Made by a program: the position numbers and the translations under genes. A stretch of DNA of 64,000 bases from Miscanthus floridulus. Its lineage: Eukaryota; Streptophyta; Magnoliopsida; Poales; Poaceae. The number at the start of each line of letters is the position of its first letter. The first letter of the stretch is position 1. Positions 12,435 through 23,482 of the stretch are shown one piece after another. Where the stretch lies: assembly GCF_019320115.1 (NCBI RefSeq), contig NC_089582.1:116690637-116754636 (forward strand). The letters run 5' to 3'. Under the pieces are notes generated by a model. That model saw only the letters and a program-made list of their open reading frames with translations, did no database searches and was not told the DNA's origin.

Positions 12435-12450
12435 GGTTTATATTTATACC
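12435..12450 (-). promoter_or_regulatory. Candidate TATA box on the minus strand
   Basis: On the minus strand the sequence reads GGTATAAATATAAACC, followed about 30 bases later by a plausible transcript start and leader. It is the strongest promoter-like signal in the 10.7-12.8 kb stretch and suggests an LTR promoter firing leftwards. Confidence 0.4.
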
Positions 12451-12853
12451 CAAGGCCTAATACGAGTCCTAGTCAAATAAGACTATTACAATTTTTGAAA
12501 ATAAAGAAAACATCCTAATTTAGATAAATTAGACTCCACGCTTCTCTTTCTAGTAGAGTCAGACACATTCACGCTTCAGCCAATGTCGATCATGCCTCAA
12601 CTTCCAAAATCAACAGAAATTTATTGCTCCACGCTAAAGCCAACGATGATGTCACCACCAATCAGCTGATTCTGACTCTAACTGCCCACGAGCCAATTCC
12701 ACGTGTGACACGGTCTAGGTGTCTTCCATATCCTAAGTTCTTGCGTACCATTCCAAAATCTGGTGTCAACACATGTAATCATTACTCTTGCCGTGTTCAC
12801 AACCGTCTGGCCCGATTCCTACATGTGGCTCCTCGATTCTTGGGCCAAATTCT

Positions 12854-12860
12854 TTTATAA
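12854..12860 (+). promoter_or_regulatory. Candidate TATA box upstream of the PMD remnant
   Basis: TTTATAA is followed by a C/T-rich, ATG-poor leader-like stretch and, at 13240, a plausible splice acceptor (TTTGCTCTTAG) just before the first PMD-like coding sequence. Position supports it, but no start is proven. Confidence 0.35.
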
Positions 12861-13242
12861 CCACGCCTTGACACCTTTGTCTTCTCCATTTGGCCCTCTT
12901 GCTTTCTTATTCTTCAAGAGCACCCACTATTGTAGCCACCACCACTCAAGCTCAAACCCTAGACGAAACAAATTGGGTCCTTGGCACATTGTAATCATCA
13001 ACTCCGTCATCAGTTCTTTCGGCGCCGCTACTCATCCGTGAAGGTCATTGTTGAATCTTGCTCGCCGACTACAGATCTAACCTTCAAGCTCGTCTTTCGC
13101 ACAAATGACGACCTCCTCCCATGTTCCAGAGACACATGTATCTTCTTCTCTTTCCTTTCTTCCGCATTGTCTTCTATTGACTTGCTTTTATTCATAAATC
13201 CACATCCTTAGATTCGGTTCCCCTTTTCTTTGCTCTTAGGAA

Positions 13243-13664
13243 ATGAAAGATGAAATTTTGATTCTATCAGCCGATATTGAGCACTCATACTACTTGGGTC
13301 CAATGGGCAATCTTGATCCTCTAGATTTTATAAATTTGGAAACCCAAATGCTCCCCTTCAAGCAATTACATATGGATCTGTCAGATTGGGTAGATACTTT
13401 TAGAGCTTGGACAAATTAGGTGAAAGGTTGGAGGAACTAGTTTCGCCGAATAGCAAATAAGAAGCAACCACATGGGATGCACATGATTTGAGTCAATGCA
13501 TAACTCTTTCCCTGTCCAACACGAAAAAGAATGAACCTCTCTTGATCTCGGCTTCCTATTTTTGTCTGATGCCATCAATGCTTTCATTTTTGGTCATGCG
13601 CCGATTATGGTAACTCTGGTTGATGTTTTTATGTTGACTAGCCTCAACATCATAGGACCACTTA
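13243..13664 (+). pseudogene. Plant mobile domain (PMD) protein remnant, 5' part
   Basis: A likely acceptor ending at 13239 precedes ATG at 13243, which opens MKDEILILSADIEHSYYLG and continues to about 13420. The frame is then broken by several stops. A second frame from about 13562 reads DAINAFIFGHAPIMVTLVDV and FMLTSLNIIGP. This matches the plant mobile domain (aminotransferase-like) core, in which a hydrophobic 'LxDVxxLTGLxIxGP' block is typical. PMD proteins include nuclear silencing factors of the MAIN/MAIL type, and PMD domains are also carried by some plant transposons. The reading stops at 13664, where a Tourist MITE starts, and resumes at 44508, about 30.8 kb away. Frameshifts and stops make it a pseudogene. 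A gene carried inside a larger retroelement is possible. Confidence 0.6.
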
Positions 13665-14110
13665 GAGCATCTCCAAGAGTACCAAATATTTTCTTCCTAA
13701 AAACATTAAGTTTTATAGCTCCTAAAAAGTATTGGAAGGAATAAAGAAGGACATCTCTAAGAGGTTTTAATAATACACTCCTAAAATATAGAAGACAATT
13801 TTACATCAAGAATCCTATACTATTTCTAAATTATCCTAACCACTTTTATATATTCTTTCTCTCTTGTACATTAGCATCAGAAACCCTTTCCTATTCTTTC
13901 CATGCCCTTCCACCTTTAGATTTGCCAAGAAACATGCGCGGGGGAGAGAAGATATGTGCGACTCCGAAGCACGTAACTTTACATAGAATAGGGTGATTTT
14001 TTCAAGTTTTAAAAGATTAGGATGATTGATTAGGAGTTGTTGGAGAGGGTTTTTTTCTCATCTTGCTAAAAACCAAGGATTAGGAAGGGATTTAGGGAAC
14101 TCTTGGAGAT
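13665..14110. mobile_element. Tourist/PIF-Harbinger-type MITE, left 446 bp (right tip at 44504-44507)
   Basis: The left end is GAGCATCTCCAAGAGT. The right end, ACTCTTGGAGAT at 14099-14110, is completed by GCTC at 44504-44507, giving its exact 16-base inverted copy once the intervening retrotransposon is removed. TTA lies on both outer sides (13662-13664 and 44508-44510), the three-base duplication of PIF/Harbinger elements. The interior has no coding capacity. It is inserted in the PMD remnant and was later split by the Tat element. Confidence 0.85.
14106..14110. other. Left target duplication GAGAT of the Tat element
   Basis: GAGAT here and at 44499-44503 are the only bases that differ from a simple continuous MITE end when the element is removed. 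Confidence 0.9.
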
Positions 14111-14583
14111 TGTGGGGGGTAAGACCTCGGATACCCATGGCAGATCACATGGGCTGTGCCCCTAGGGGTGGCCTAGCCCACAAGACAAAGCCTTGCATGG
14201 CACGACTCTACTTGGCACCTCCCGCAAGACACTAGGAAGATATCCTAAAGATATTACGAGATCTGTTAGGATACGTATGATCCCAAGATTCTTGTAATCT
14301 ATTATTACCTTCCAGTTACCTCTCAGATCTAACCGACTTGTAACCCTACCCCCTGGACTATATAAGGCGGGTAGGGACCCCCTCCAAACACACACAATAT
14401 CATACGATAGCTAATACAATCCAATAGACCATAGGAGTAGGGTATTACGTCATACTGATGGCCTAAACCTGTCTAACTCGTGTGCCTCTATTGCCTTTTT
14501 GTTCTTGATCACGCGCACCTCTGCCAATTAATCTACCTTCGTGGAATACCCCTCGGAGGACTGCTGATGATATTCTATCGACA
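14111..14583 (+). repeat. 5' LTR of the Tat element
   Basis: 473 bp, from TGTGGGGGGTAAGACC to CTATCGACA. It aligns end to end with 44026-44498 without length change. A TATA box lies at 14359-14366 and the primer-binding site follows at once. Confidence 0.93.
14359..14366 (+). promoter_or_regulatory. TATA box of the Tat 5' LTR
   Basis: TATATAAG is conserved in position in the 3' LTR (44274-44280, followed by GACGGG). It lies after a CCCCCTGGAC block and about 30 bases before a CAAACACAC stretch, a likely transcript start. Confidence 0.7.
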
Positions 14584-14585
14584 GT

Positions 14586-14603
14586 TGGCGTGCCAGGTAG
14601 GGG
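14586..14603 (+). promoter_or_regulatory. Primer-binding site of the Tat element
   Basis: TGGCGTGCCAGGTAGGGG begins two bases after the 5' LTR end. It resembles the primer site of RIRE2-like grass elements with one changed base. I do not assign the tRNA. Confidence 0.65.
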
Positions 14604-14631
14604 TGTGCGTGATGTTTCCTTGTCGAACAAG

Positions 14632-17140
14632 ATGGCTTTTTTTGTAGGCTCTTCATCCCTCCCACAACCTAGCCAAATCTTCACGGTTGGATTGATCTCA
14701 TGGATCATCAACGCTGACAGAGTCGGAGAGCTACTCGAGCCAGTGTAGATCAATTCTGTGTCGATCACCCCCACACCTGCGACTGTAGATCTGATCTTGG
14801 AACCACCTCTAATGTTGCCTTCATCGATAACTCACCGCCCACTTCCTCGCTACTAGAGGAGGCAGATCAATAATGATGATCTAATCGCATCTATCGATTA
14901 GGTTGGTCTGAGGCTCGCCGATTGCCTCTCCATCGCCGAATCTGCTCTGGACACTCTAGTTCAGCACCGACCACCCTCCGATCTAGATCTATCAGAGGCT
15001 GCTCAGGAAACTCCAGGGGCTATGGCCCTACCCATCGGGTTCACCAATGTCGCCGCCACTTACCAAGATGCCCTGAGGGGCAGATTTGTCGACTAGGTTG
15101 GATATATCCATCCTCCCACCAATCAGATCGCCAACCAGCCTCCGCCGGCCATCAACATGCTGCATGTCGTCCACCACCCCGGAGCGTCCCTCTAGACCAT
15201 CTAGAGGAAAATTTGGACTCTGAGTCCCAGGGCTCTATGGAGACCATCACCGAAACCACCACCGAACTACTTCTTCCCCCTCCATTCTGTGGCGGCGTAA
15301 TCTTCAACGTTAGCGTCGATAGCACCCCTCAGAACAGTGAAATCGAGGAGGAACGCGCTGGCTGCGAGAACTGAAACATCAACCGTGCGTAGCGCCGAGC
15401 AAACGAGATTGCTCTCGCGATAGCCAAGCAGCAACTCAACTGGCATGGAAGGCCACTCCAACAAAACCTCAACAACGAGTTTGTCTGCATTGATAGCCAC
15501 AACGTCTACAAGACCCCAAGCGCCAATCTCGCAGTGGCCACCAACGAGCTCGCCTAGCTCCCGTAGACACCTGAGGTTGCTAAGGTCGCCACCATGCTTA
15601 AAGCGGTACACTATTAGGTCAATGAGATCCGCTAGGATCAGAGACCTTCATACTCCACAACCTCAATTCACCGATCAGCCACGACAAGAACCAATCACCG
15701 CCAAAGTTGCTTCACCGACCAACACTGCAATGATAGGCATCCCCTCTAGGGCAGAGCTAGGGGCAACTGCATCGAACATCACCACCAACATGACTAGGAG
15801 GTCGACCAGGACGTCCGAGTGCACCTCAACAATCTCTGAGATGCACGACGACGTATCGACAAATGCCGCTTTAGTCGCCACGAAGAAGAAGTATGCCACC
15901 ACTAGGAGTACGAGCAAGAGTACAGTAACCTGGACTCAGCTCTCGAGCCGCTCAACACCGACAACACTGCAGACGACGACGCCACCAACCCCGCAGGGCC
16001 CCCAGCATTCACAAGGGTGCTCTGAACACTTTAGTGGCCCCATGGTTTTAAAATCACCGGGGTTGAGCCCTACGATGGAAGAATGAACCCCACACAGTGG
16101 CTACAGGCTTATGTCACTGTTGTCCGTGCCATCAAAGGAGACACCAGTGTCATGGTGAACTATCTTCCCATCATGCTCACACCACCCGCCATGAGCTAGT
16201 TCACAAGCCTTGCCCTAGACTCCCTCGGATCCTGGGAAGAGCTAAAAAAGTCTTCACTGACAATTATATGGCTACGTGTACTCAGTCGGGCACCAAGCAT
16301 GATCTTAACCACATCAGCTAGAAGCCATCTGAGCTCCTCCATAGTTACATCAGATGCTTTTCCGAGATGAGGAATTCTATTCCTAACATCATGGAAGCAG
16401 AGATCATCACCGCCTTCATCAGGGGACTCCATCACCGTGAGCTTTGCTCCAAGTTCAACCGCAAGCCGCCCATAGGGATTGGTGAGATGATCATGACCGC
16501 TAACCAATACACCAACACCAAGGAAGCCGAGGTGCGCTTCAATGAGGATGCGGGCACTCATTGCCCAACATGCCGCTATGATGATCGCCCCAACAACCAA
16601 TGCCACGATGGCCGCAGTTACCATCATAACAGCGGCCGTGATCGGCCAGAAGGACCCAAGTCTGGTCAACATCGCCGTCGATGGCCAGACGACATCGTCG
16701 CCACCGTCAATGAACCTCGCGCCAAGCGTAACTATGACGAGCAATACAAGAAGTTCCACGATGGCATGTGCCCTCTCCACAAGAACGCTAGACATAAGAT
16801 GAAGGATTGCCTCGGCTTGGCTATGGAGTTCTAGGACAAAAAGCTGGATGACCACACCAACAATGGAGCAGGAGGCCACCAACCACTTGGGGGCAATAAC
16901 AATGCCTTCTAGGACCACGACAAGATGGTCGCCACCATCTTTGGGGGCCTTGCCTCCACCGAGAGTAGAAGAGAACGGAAGCTCACTGCCCGACGGGTGC
17001 TCGCCATCACTACGGAAGATGCCGCTACCAACCCTAGCTATTGCCCATGGTTCGAGGTCCCCATCACCTTCAGTAGGGCTAACTAGTGGGTGAACATCCC
17101 CTACATTGGGCGTTTCCCCCTCGTCCTTGATGCGACCGTC
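14632..17140 (+). pseudogene. Tat-lineage gag, multiply frameshifted
   Basis: ATG at 14632, 48 bases after the LTR, starts MAFFVGSSSLPQPSQIF. The N-terminal third is full of stops. The capsid-like Retrotrans_gag core is readable near 16030-16450 across frames: GVEPYDGRMNPTQWLQAY, DTSVMVNYLPIML, SWEELKKSS and MRNSIPNIMEAEIITAFIRG. From 16640 to 16834 a frame ends with KKFHDGMCPLHKNARHKMKD, the single CX2H-type knuckle seen in Tat gag rather than a CCHC box. Gag would form the particle that packages element RNA. Stops (for example near 14746 and 14848) and frame changes make it nonfunctional. The linker to protease, 16850-17140, is degraded. Confidence 0.8.
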
Positions 17141-17146
17141 TAGAAA

Positions 17147-19091
17147 GTGCTTTTTAGAAAAGTGCTCATCGATGGTGGAAGCGCTCTGAATCTCCTCTTC
17201 GCTGGAGCCCTAAAGGAGCTAGGCCTTGGGTTAGCGGATCTACCAGTACAGTTTGGCACGGCAGGCAACTACCGCATCGAATACATCAACTTCTACATCA
17301 CTGACTTCAACACCGCCTACCACGCCATACTTGGTCGGCCAGCTCTGGCCAAGTTCATGGCTGTACCGCACTACACATACCTAGTGTTGAAGATGCCTTC
17401 GCCTATAGGAGTCCTGGCCCTGTGGGCCAACCTCTCCATCACCTACGCCTATGAGATAGAGAGTCTCGCCCTCGCCAAAGCCACTGACCTTTCCATCTAG
17501 ATGGCTAGTGTGGTCACCGAAGCTAAGATGGTGCCCACCGATGACATGGAGATCCTAGAGCTAGAGCCTCCATGTGCCTCCACTAAGTCTAAGGAAATCA
17601 AGGAGGCTAGCCTCGGCCTTGACGACCCCTCTAAGACCATCAAGATTGGGGCTCACATCGACCCCAAATAGGAAAGTGCACTCATCTCCTTCCTATGTGC
17701 CACCACCAACATGTTTGCTTGGAAACCTACAGACATGCTAGGGGGTACCATGGGAGAAGATCGAGCACTCCTTGAATGTCTCATCGACCGCCAAACCGAT
17801 CAAGCAGAAACTCCACCGATTCACGCTGGACAAGGAGGCTATTAGGGTAGAAATAAAATGGCTCCTAGCTGCTGGATTCATAAAAGAAGTGTATCATCCT
17901 GAGTGGTTAGCAAACCCTATTCTCTTTCGAAAAAAGAATCAAGAATGGAGAATGTGTGTAGATTACACTGATCTTAACAAACACTGCCCTAAGGACCCCT
18001 TCGGTTTAACTCGGATAGACGAGGTTGTAGACTCCACCGTCGGATGCGAACTGCTCTCCTTCCTTGACTATTACTCTAGCTATCACTAGATCTCCCTCAA
18101 GGAAAAAGACTAGATCAAGACGTCGTTCATTATGCCCTTCGGTGCGTACTGCTACACCACCATGTCCTTCAGAGTCAAAAACACTAGGGCGACCTATCAA
18201 AGGGCCATCCAGATGTGCCTCGATCAATAGATCGGCCGCAACATTGAAGCTTACAGATGTGGTCATCATGTCTAAGACCATCGACAATCTTGTCACCAAC
18301 CTCAAGGAATCTTTCGCCAACCTAAAAAAGTACCAATGGAAGCTAAACCCTTCAAAGTGCATCTTTGGAGTTCCATCCGGTATACTCTTGGGCTACATTG
18401 TCAACACACGTGGCATCGAGCCCAACCCTGACAAGGTCTCTGCCATCACCAACATGAAATAGCCAACATGCATCAAGGATATACAGAAGCTTACAAGCTG
18501 CATGGCTGCTTTAAGCCGCTTCATATCGTGTCTCGGTGAAAAGGGACTACCTTTCTTCAAACTCCTCAAGGCCTCCGAGCACTTTTCCTGGTCAGAGGAG
18601 GTAGACACAGCTTTCGAGCAGCTCAAGTTGTTCCTAACAAAGCCTCTGATCATGACGGCGCCACGGCCAGACAAAACTCTCCTAATCTACATCGCTGCTA
18701 CTTCTCGCGTCATCAGCATAGCCATTGTGGTCGAACGTGAGGAGGCCGGGCACGCCTATAAGGTGCAACATCCGGTATACTTCATCTACGAGGTTCTCAA
18801 TGAGCCCAAGACTTATTATCCTCAGGTTCAAAAGCTGCTATATGCCATCCTGATTACGTCGCGCAAGCTCCGCCACTACTTCGAGTACTACAAGATCGCT
18901 GTGGTCACTGAGTTCCCCCTGGGGGGACATCCTCTGCAACAAAGAGGCCAACGGCCGCATCATCAAGTGAGCTATCGAGCTCGGCACTTACTCCATCGAA
19001 TTCAGAAGTAGGCCTACCATCAAGTCTTAGGCGCTCGCTGATTTTGTCGCTGAGTGGACCTAGATCCAAGAGCCCATCGCCGCAGCTTGCC
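17147..19091 (+). pseudogene. Tat-lineage protease, reverse transcriptase and first RNase H, cut by the Tekay insertion
   Basis: Protease: KVLIDGGSALNLLF near 17160 carries the DGGS form of the retropepsin site used by Tat/Athila elements, and AILGRPALAKFMAV follows. Reverse transcriptase starts near 17772 with FTLDKEAIRVEIKWLLAAGF, then FRKKNQEWRMCVDYTDLN and HCPKDPFGLTRID. The catalytic FLDDYxD region is lost: the sequence after 18090 is shifted and holds TAG codons at 18088, 18112 and 18226. Later pieces are KYQWKLNPSKCIFGV and LLGYIVNTRGIEPNPDK. The first RNase H reads LLIYIAATSRVISIAIVVER but lacks its first Asp (D to A). The second half of pol resumes at 31930. Confidence 0.88.
19087..19091. 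other. Left target duplication TTGCC of the Tekay element
   Basis: It is repeated exactly at 31925-31929. Removing the element rejoins the Tat reading frame. Confidence 0.9.
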
Positions 19092-22000
19092 TGTAACACC
19101 CCAGGTGTTTAAAAATTAAAAACAGGACATGTCATCATATGCATTGCAAGGCATTGGTCATATTGCAAACTTTGATATGCATTCACTAAAACAAGTTTAC
19201 ATTTATGTTATGAGTGTTGAATGGAATTGTTTGAATCAAGTTCAAAATTTGGTTTGGATTTGAATTTTCGAGAAAACCCTGATTTTCAGCATTCAAATTC
19301 TACCCTAAAAACTCATTTCAAAATCTAAGCATATTTTGGGGTTGAGCCCAAAAGCAAAAGTGTAGAGCTTGACAAGTTATACAAAGTTTGTTTTTGGAGT
19401 TTTCAAAGTTGTTATGAAAAATTTGAAGTAATTTGAAAATGCGAGATTCTTTAAATGTTTCCTTTTTGAATTCAAATTTGCATTTCAAAATGTAGACCAA
19501 ATTAGGGGGTGGTTATAAAAGCAAAGTTGTAGAACTTTAAATTTAGAGCAACTTTTATTTTTGAAGATTTTTGAGTTGTTACATAAATTTGGGAGTACTT
19601 TGGATTTTTAAATCGAATGGCAGTTTTGGTAATTTTGATGAACAGTAACCGCGAAGGCCAACTCACCGTCTACGATCTTCCTTCTGCTTCCAGACGCGAC
19701 GGTGGCCGCCCTTGGCTTGGCGCTGGCACGGGAAATGCTCCTGTGTGGCTTCTCCTTGCTTCTAAGCCACTCTATAAGGACTTCACCATCGCCATTTTTC
19801 GCCACTCTCCTCTGTTTTCCAGTCGCCATCGCCGCTGCTCTGTCGTGCGTTTGCCGTCGCCGCAGTGCCTCCACCATTTCGATAAAGCTTGTTCTAGCTC
19901 CGCCTACTCCTTGCACACCTAGCCAACTAAGTCTTGGTGCCTGATTCCACTAGGAACCCGCTGTGCACGCCTTTCTTCCTCGCAACCGGCAACCTCACCG
20001 TCGTGCTTGCGTCGTCGTGGCCAGCGCTCTCCGGTGAGCCGTTGCTCTTGCTCAGTGTACCTCCAGCTTCACCTTGATGCCATGGTGTTTATACCTTGTT
20101 GCTTGATAGTTTTGTCCACCACAGTCGCTGGAGCACCGCCACCATCGATGTTTTGCTCCACCGTGGTTGCTCGGATCGTTGACCTGCTTCATCGTTGCTT
20201 CTCCGGCCCCGTTCTTTGCTCCATCGAGCTCGGGGTGAGCTACTGGTGCTTATTGTGCACATCGAACTACTCATTCATTGTTCTTCCGATCCAGCTTTAT
20301 GCTCCAGTGCATTCGGGGTGAGCTCTTGGTTCTTTCCGAGTTGTTTGTTGAGCTCCTGGTTCTTTCCGAGTTGTTTAGGTGAGCTCCTGGTTCTTTTCGA
20401 GTTGTTTAGGTGAGCTCCTGGTTCTTTCTGAGTTGTTTAGGTGAGCTCCTGGTTCTTTCTGAGTTGTTTATGTGAGCTCCTGGTTCTTTTCGAGTTGTTT
20501 ATGTGAGCTCCTGGTTCTTTCCGAGTTGTTTATGTGAGCTCCTGGTTCTTTTCGAGTTGTTTATGTGAGCTCCTGGTTCTTTTCGAGTTGTTTGTGTGAG
20601 CTCCTGGTTCTTTCCAAGTTGTTTATGTGAGCTCCTGGTTCTTTTCGAGTTGTTTATGTGAGCTCCTGGTTCTTTTCGAGTTGTTTGTGTGAGCTCCTGG
20701 TTCTTTCCGAGTTGTTTATGTGAGCTCCTGGTTCTTTTCGAGTTGTTTGTGTGAGCGGATGTTTTTAAAATGAATTTTTCCTTTTTCAAAAATGATTGAA
20801 TAGTGCTATAATTTGTTATTTTTGTGTAGATTTATTTAGAGCTCCAAAAATTATGAAAATTTTTGTGTGACCTCTTTGTGATGAATATTATTTAGTAAAA
20901 ATATGAAATATTGATTTACAGTACTTTTTGAATGTAATGAAAATTGCTCATTTAATTAATAAATGGATTTCCATGATTTTTCTAGGCTCAATTAATTATC
21001 CAAAAATTATGAGATTTGTTTTGCCACTTAGTTATCATGTGATGAACATTTACAAAAATTTTAAGGTCAATTGGAACAAGTTGATTTATTTCATAATTCT
21101 TAATTAAATAATTAATTCATGAAAGCAAATAGTAACTTTTAATGATTTAGGTTTTGATTAAATTTTTGATTGAGTGATGTCCTTGGGTCATTAGTTGGTA
21201 ATGATCTTTGGCAATTGATATAAGTAGTACAAGACATGGAGGTCTTGTGAGCGGGTTCTTTCCGCCTCTGTCGATTAAGGCACGTCCGTTGTTGAATTGC
21301 ATGAGGTGAGAATTTGTAGTACTAACCACATACTCCAGTAAGCCTGAACTTGGCGATTCTATTACGAGAATGGCTACTCGCGCACTAGGAGTGGAGAGAT
21401 GGCGGGAATAGTGTGTACCCACGTGGCAATGGGCTGGATTGGTGGAGTACTGTATTCTTGGGTGGCACAGACCCGTTCTTGCCTTAGAGGATCCGAGAGT
21501 AGGTTGATATATGTAGGTCAGGGACCTGCATATGTCATGTGGTCTGGAATCCCCAGCTAGGTTTAATCGGTTTGAATCGTTGTTGCTCCTCGGTTATGGA
21601 GACTCAACTCACTGTTCATCATCGTAGTACTAATAACTGGAACTCAAATCAGACTTGTGAAGGTGTTGGATATGAAGTTTCATGATCTCATCATAGATTG
21701 TGTCAACTTTGTATATGATCTTATGAAGTTTTCTATATAAAGAATTTTGTTAAAGAGCTTTTACACAAAAGAACTTTGATTATTATTAAAGCCATACCTT
21801 GAATCCCATGAACCGGCATTCCTGAGTTCTATCAGTTTTATTTCGGTTAAGTCTTGTTGAGTACTTTTGTACTCAGGGTTCGTTGACCCTTGTTGCAGGT
21901 GAGCCTCATGAGCAGATCTATTTTGGATCGTGCTGCATGACAGTTGTACCTTGTGATGACGATGAGAAGTAAATGTGTGGCCCTTGGGCAGGGCAGTCTC

Positions 22001-22331
22001 ATTGTGTGTTTGTATTATATTATAATGCCACTCCACTATTTTGTTTTGTAATAAACATCGAACCTAGTTGCAAGGTTTGAAACTACTGTTTTGTAAATTA
22101 TGTTATTGTAAGACTTCCGCTGTTTTTACTCTGGTATTGATGTTTGAATAAATGTTGTAATACTGCAATGACTCTGTAACGTGATCCTGCTCGCAAATCG
22201 TGGATGATTCGGGGTTCCCTGAGGACACCCGACAGTCTTTTTAAGTTATTGGAAGCATATGCATAAATGTCAAAGGTCATCGGACAGTGACAAGTACATG
22301 TGGGCCCTATAACTTAGGAGGTTCTACCACA
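19092..22331 (+). repeat. 5' LTR of the Tekay element (3,240 bp)
   Basis: It starts TGTAACACCCCAGG and ends TACCACA just before the primer site. It lacks 577 bases present at 30248-30824 of the 3' LTR but carries one more 31-bp minisatellite unit. These two differences account exactly for the 546-bp length difference. Confidence 0.93.
20320..20752 (+). repeat. 31-bp minisatellite in the Tekay 5' LTR, 14 units
   Basis: Fourteen units of the form GAGCTCCTGGTTCTTTCCGA plus GTTGTTTATGT are present, varying at a few fixed positions (TTTCC/TTTTC/TTTCT, TTAT/TTAG/TTGT). It lies in the GC-to-AT transition of the LTR. The long minus-strand frame here is only the repeat read through. Confidence 0.92.
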
Positions 22332-22334
22332 GAA

Positions 22335-22346
22335 TGGTATCAGAGC
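22335..22346 (+). promoter_or_regulatory. Primer-binding site of the Tekay element (initiator Met tRNA)
   Basis: TGGTATCAGAGC starts three bases after the 5' LTR and is the standard complement to the 3' end of the plant initiator methionine tRNA. Confidence 0.92.
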
Positions 22347-22735
22347 TATCGTTACAAGGTTTTTTGTTGTATTGTTTTACAAAAACTTCAAAATGATTTG
22401 GATGACTTAATTTAATTTGATAATTTGGTCCAAATTGCTTCTGACTTATCTTATTTCTTTCTCACCATTCCGTATTTGATTAAAAAGGTTTTGTGTGGTG
22501 GAGTAGTAATCTTACTATGCCCTATATAAAAATAAATGTTGTTTATGTGTATTATAAACTTTGATGTTTTTGTTCGTAAGAACGATTCATGCATCATGAT
22601 TAATTCACTCATTACTTCCTTCACCTCTTAGTCTGGAGTTGAGTAGTGAGACTGGTTTGAGTAATGTAATCCATCTTAGCTACTCTTTAGACTTTGATCA
22701 AATGGTCTTACTTGGATTAATTGGCTTCCTACAGT

Positions 22736-23305
22736 ATGGCTCATGCCAAGATGATGTCCCGTAAGTCCACTGGACCCAAAGGAGTTCCTCGTCACCAACT
22801 TGCCCCTAGAAATGATAGTGCTAGCAGTAGCAGTTCTAGGCCTGATCCCCAGGCGAAGATATAGAGAATTTCTGCAGAATTAGCACAAGCTACTAGAGAT
22901 AGGGCTTTGGATGCTATACAGGTAGGAGAATTACAGGATCAATTGAGGTGTCTCACCACCGCACACAGGAACTGCGAAAGCATATTAGTTCGTACGGTGG
23001 AGGGATGAAATGAGGCTTGGCATAGGGAAAATGTAGCTAGAGCTAGAACTCATGAGCTAGAATTCTATGTAGAAGATTTATAAGAATATAATACCTATCT
23101 ACATGAGGAAGTTCATAGGCTTAGCAATCTACTAAACCTGAATCATGAGCCTCAAGCTGATGCCATGGACCCCGGTGTCATCCTTGCCGATGATAACGAA
23201 TCGGAAGAGGAAGAAGAAGAAGATCCTGAAGAATTAGTAATGATCAATGAAAGTGATGATGAAGGCGGTAATAATTCCAAAATGGATACCGAGCTTGAAG
23301 TTTGA
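22736..23305 (+). pseudogene. Extra reading frame upstream of Tekay gag, unknown function
   Basis: ATG at 22736 opens a 189-codon frame ending TGA at 23303-23305. It holds three internal stops (TAG at 22859, TGA at 23006, TAA at 23081), each one C-to-T step from Gln, Arg or Gln. The N-terminus is basic (AKMMSRKSTGPKGVPRH). The middle is rich in Ala, Glu, Leu and Arg with heptad-like spacing, suggesting a coiled coil. The C-terminal 45 residues are very acidic, with SEEEEEEDPEEL. It is out of frame continuity with gag, which begins 178 bases later. I recognise no domain. It could be a displaced gag N-terminus or an accessory protein. Confidence 0.55.
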
Positions 23306-23482
23306 AGTAATCACGGAAAAGAGTAGAGTTGTATAATAGTTAATTATGGTTAAGCTATGTATCTTGTTTTGGTACTTATAGGTTCTGGTGTTATAGTAGT
23401 AAACCCTATATAATGTGTCTAGAATAAGCTTTTGTGCAATTCAATAAAGGCTTGTGAATAAAGTTTGGTTTGTTATGAGCAG

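Larger units (their letters stand above)
10707..12763 (-). repeat. Probable LTR-type sequence on the minus strand, no coding content
   Basis: No supportable gene. The stretch repeats AGCCGAT/ATCGGCT-type words (for example near 11310, 11650 and 11690). On the minus strand it has a good TATA box near 12450 followed by a leader-like region. Apart from a Stowaway MITE at 11996-12236 it looks like one LTR-like unit whose transcription would run leftwards, away from the PMD remnant. Its ends are not resolved. Confidence 0.4.

Noticed and set aside
14026..14235. Small plus-strand frame near the Tat 5' LTR, repeated at the 3' LTR
   Set aside because: It starts in the MITE and runs into the LTR; it is not conserved between the LTR copies.
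16196..16918. Minus-strand 240-codon frame
   Set aside because: Lies opposite the Tat gag region, where plus-strand gag motifs are clear; no recognisable domain.
20499..20789. Minus-strand 96-codon frame with repeated KNQELTQTTRKEPGAH-like units
   Set aside because: It is the 31-bp LTR minisatellite read in another frame; the copy in the 3' LTR does not keep the same frame structure.
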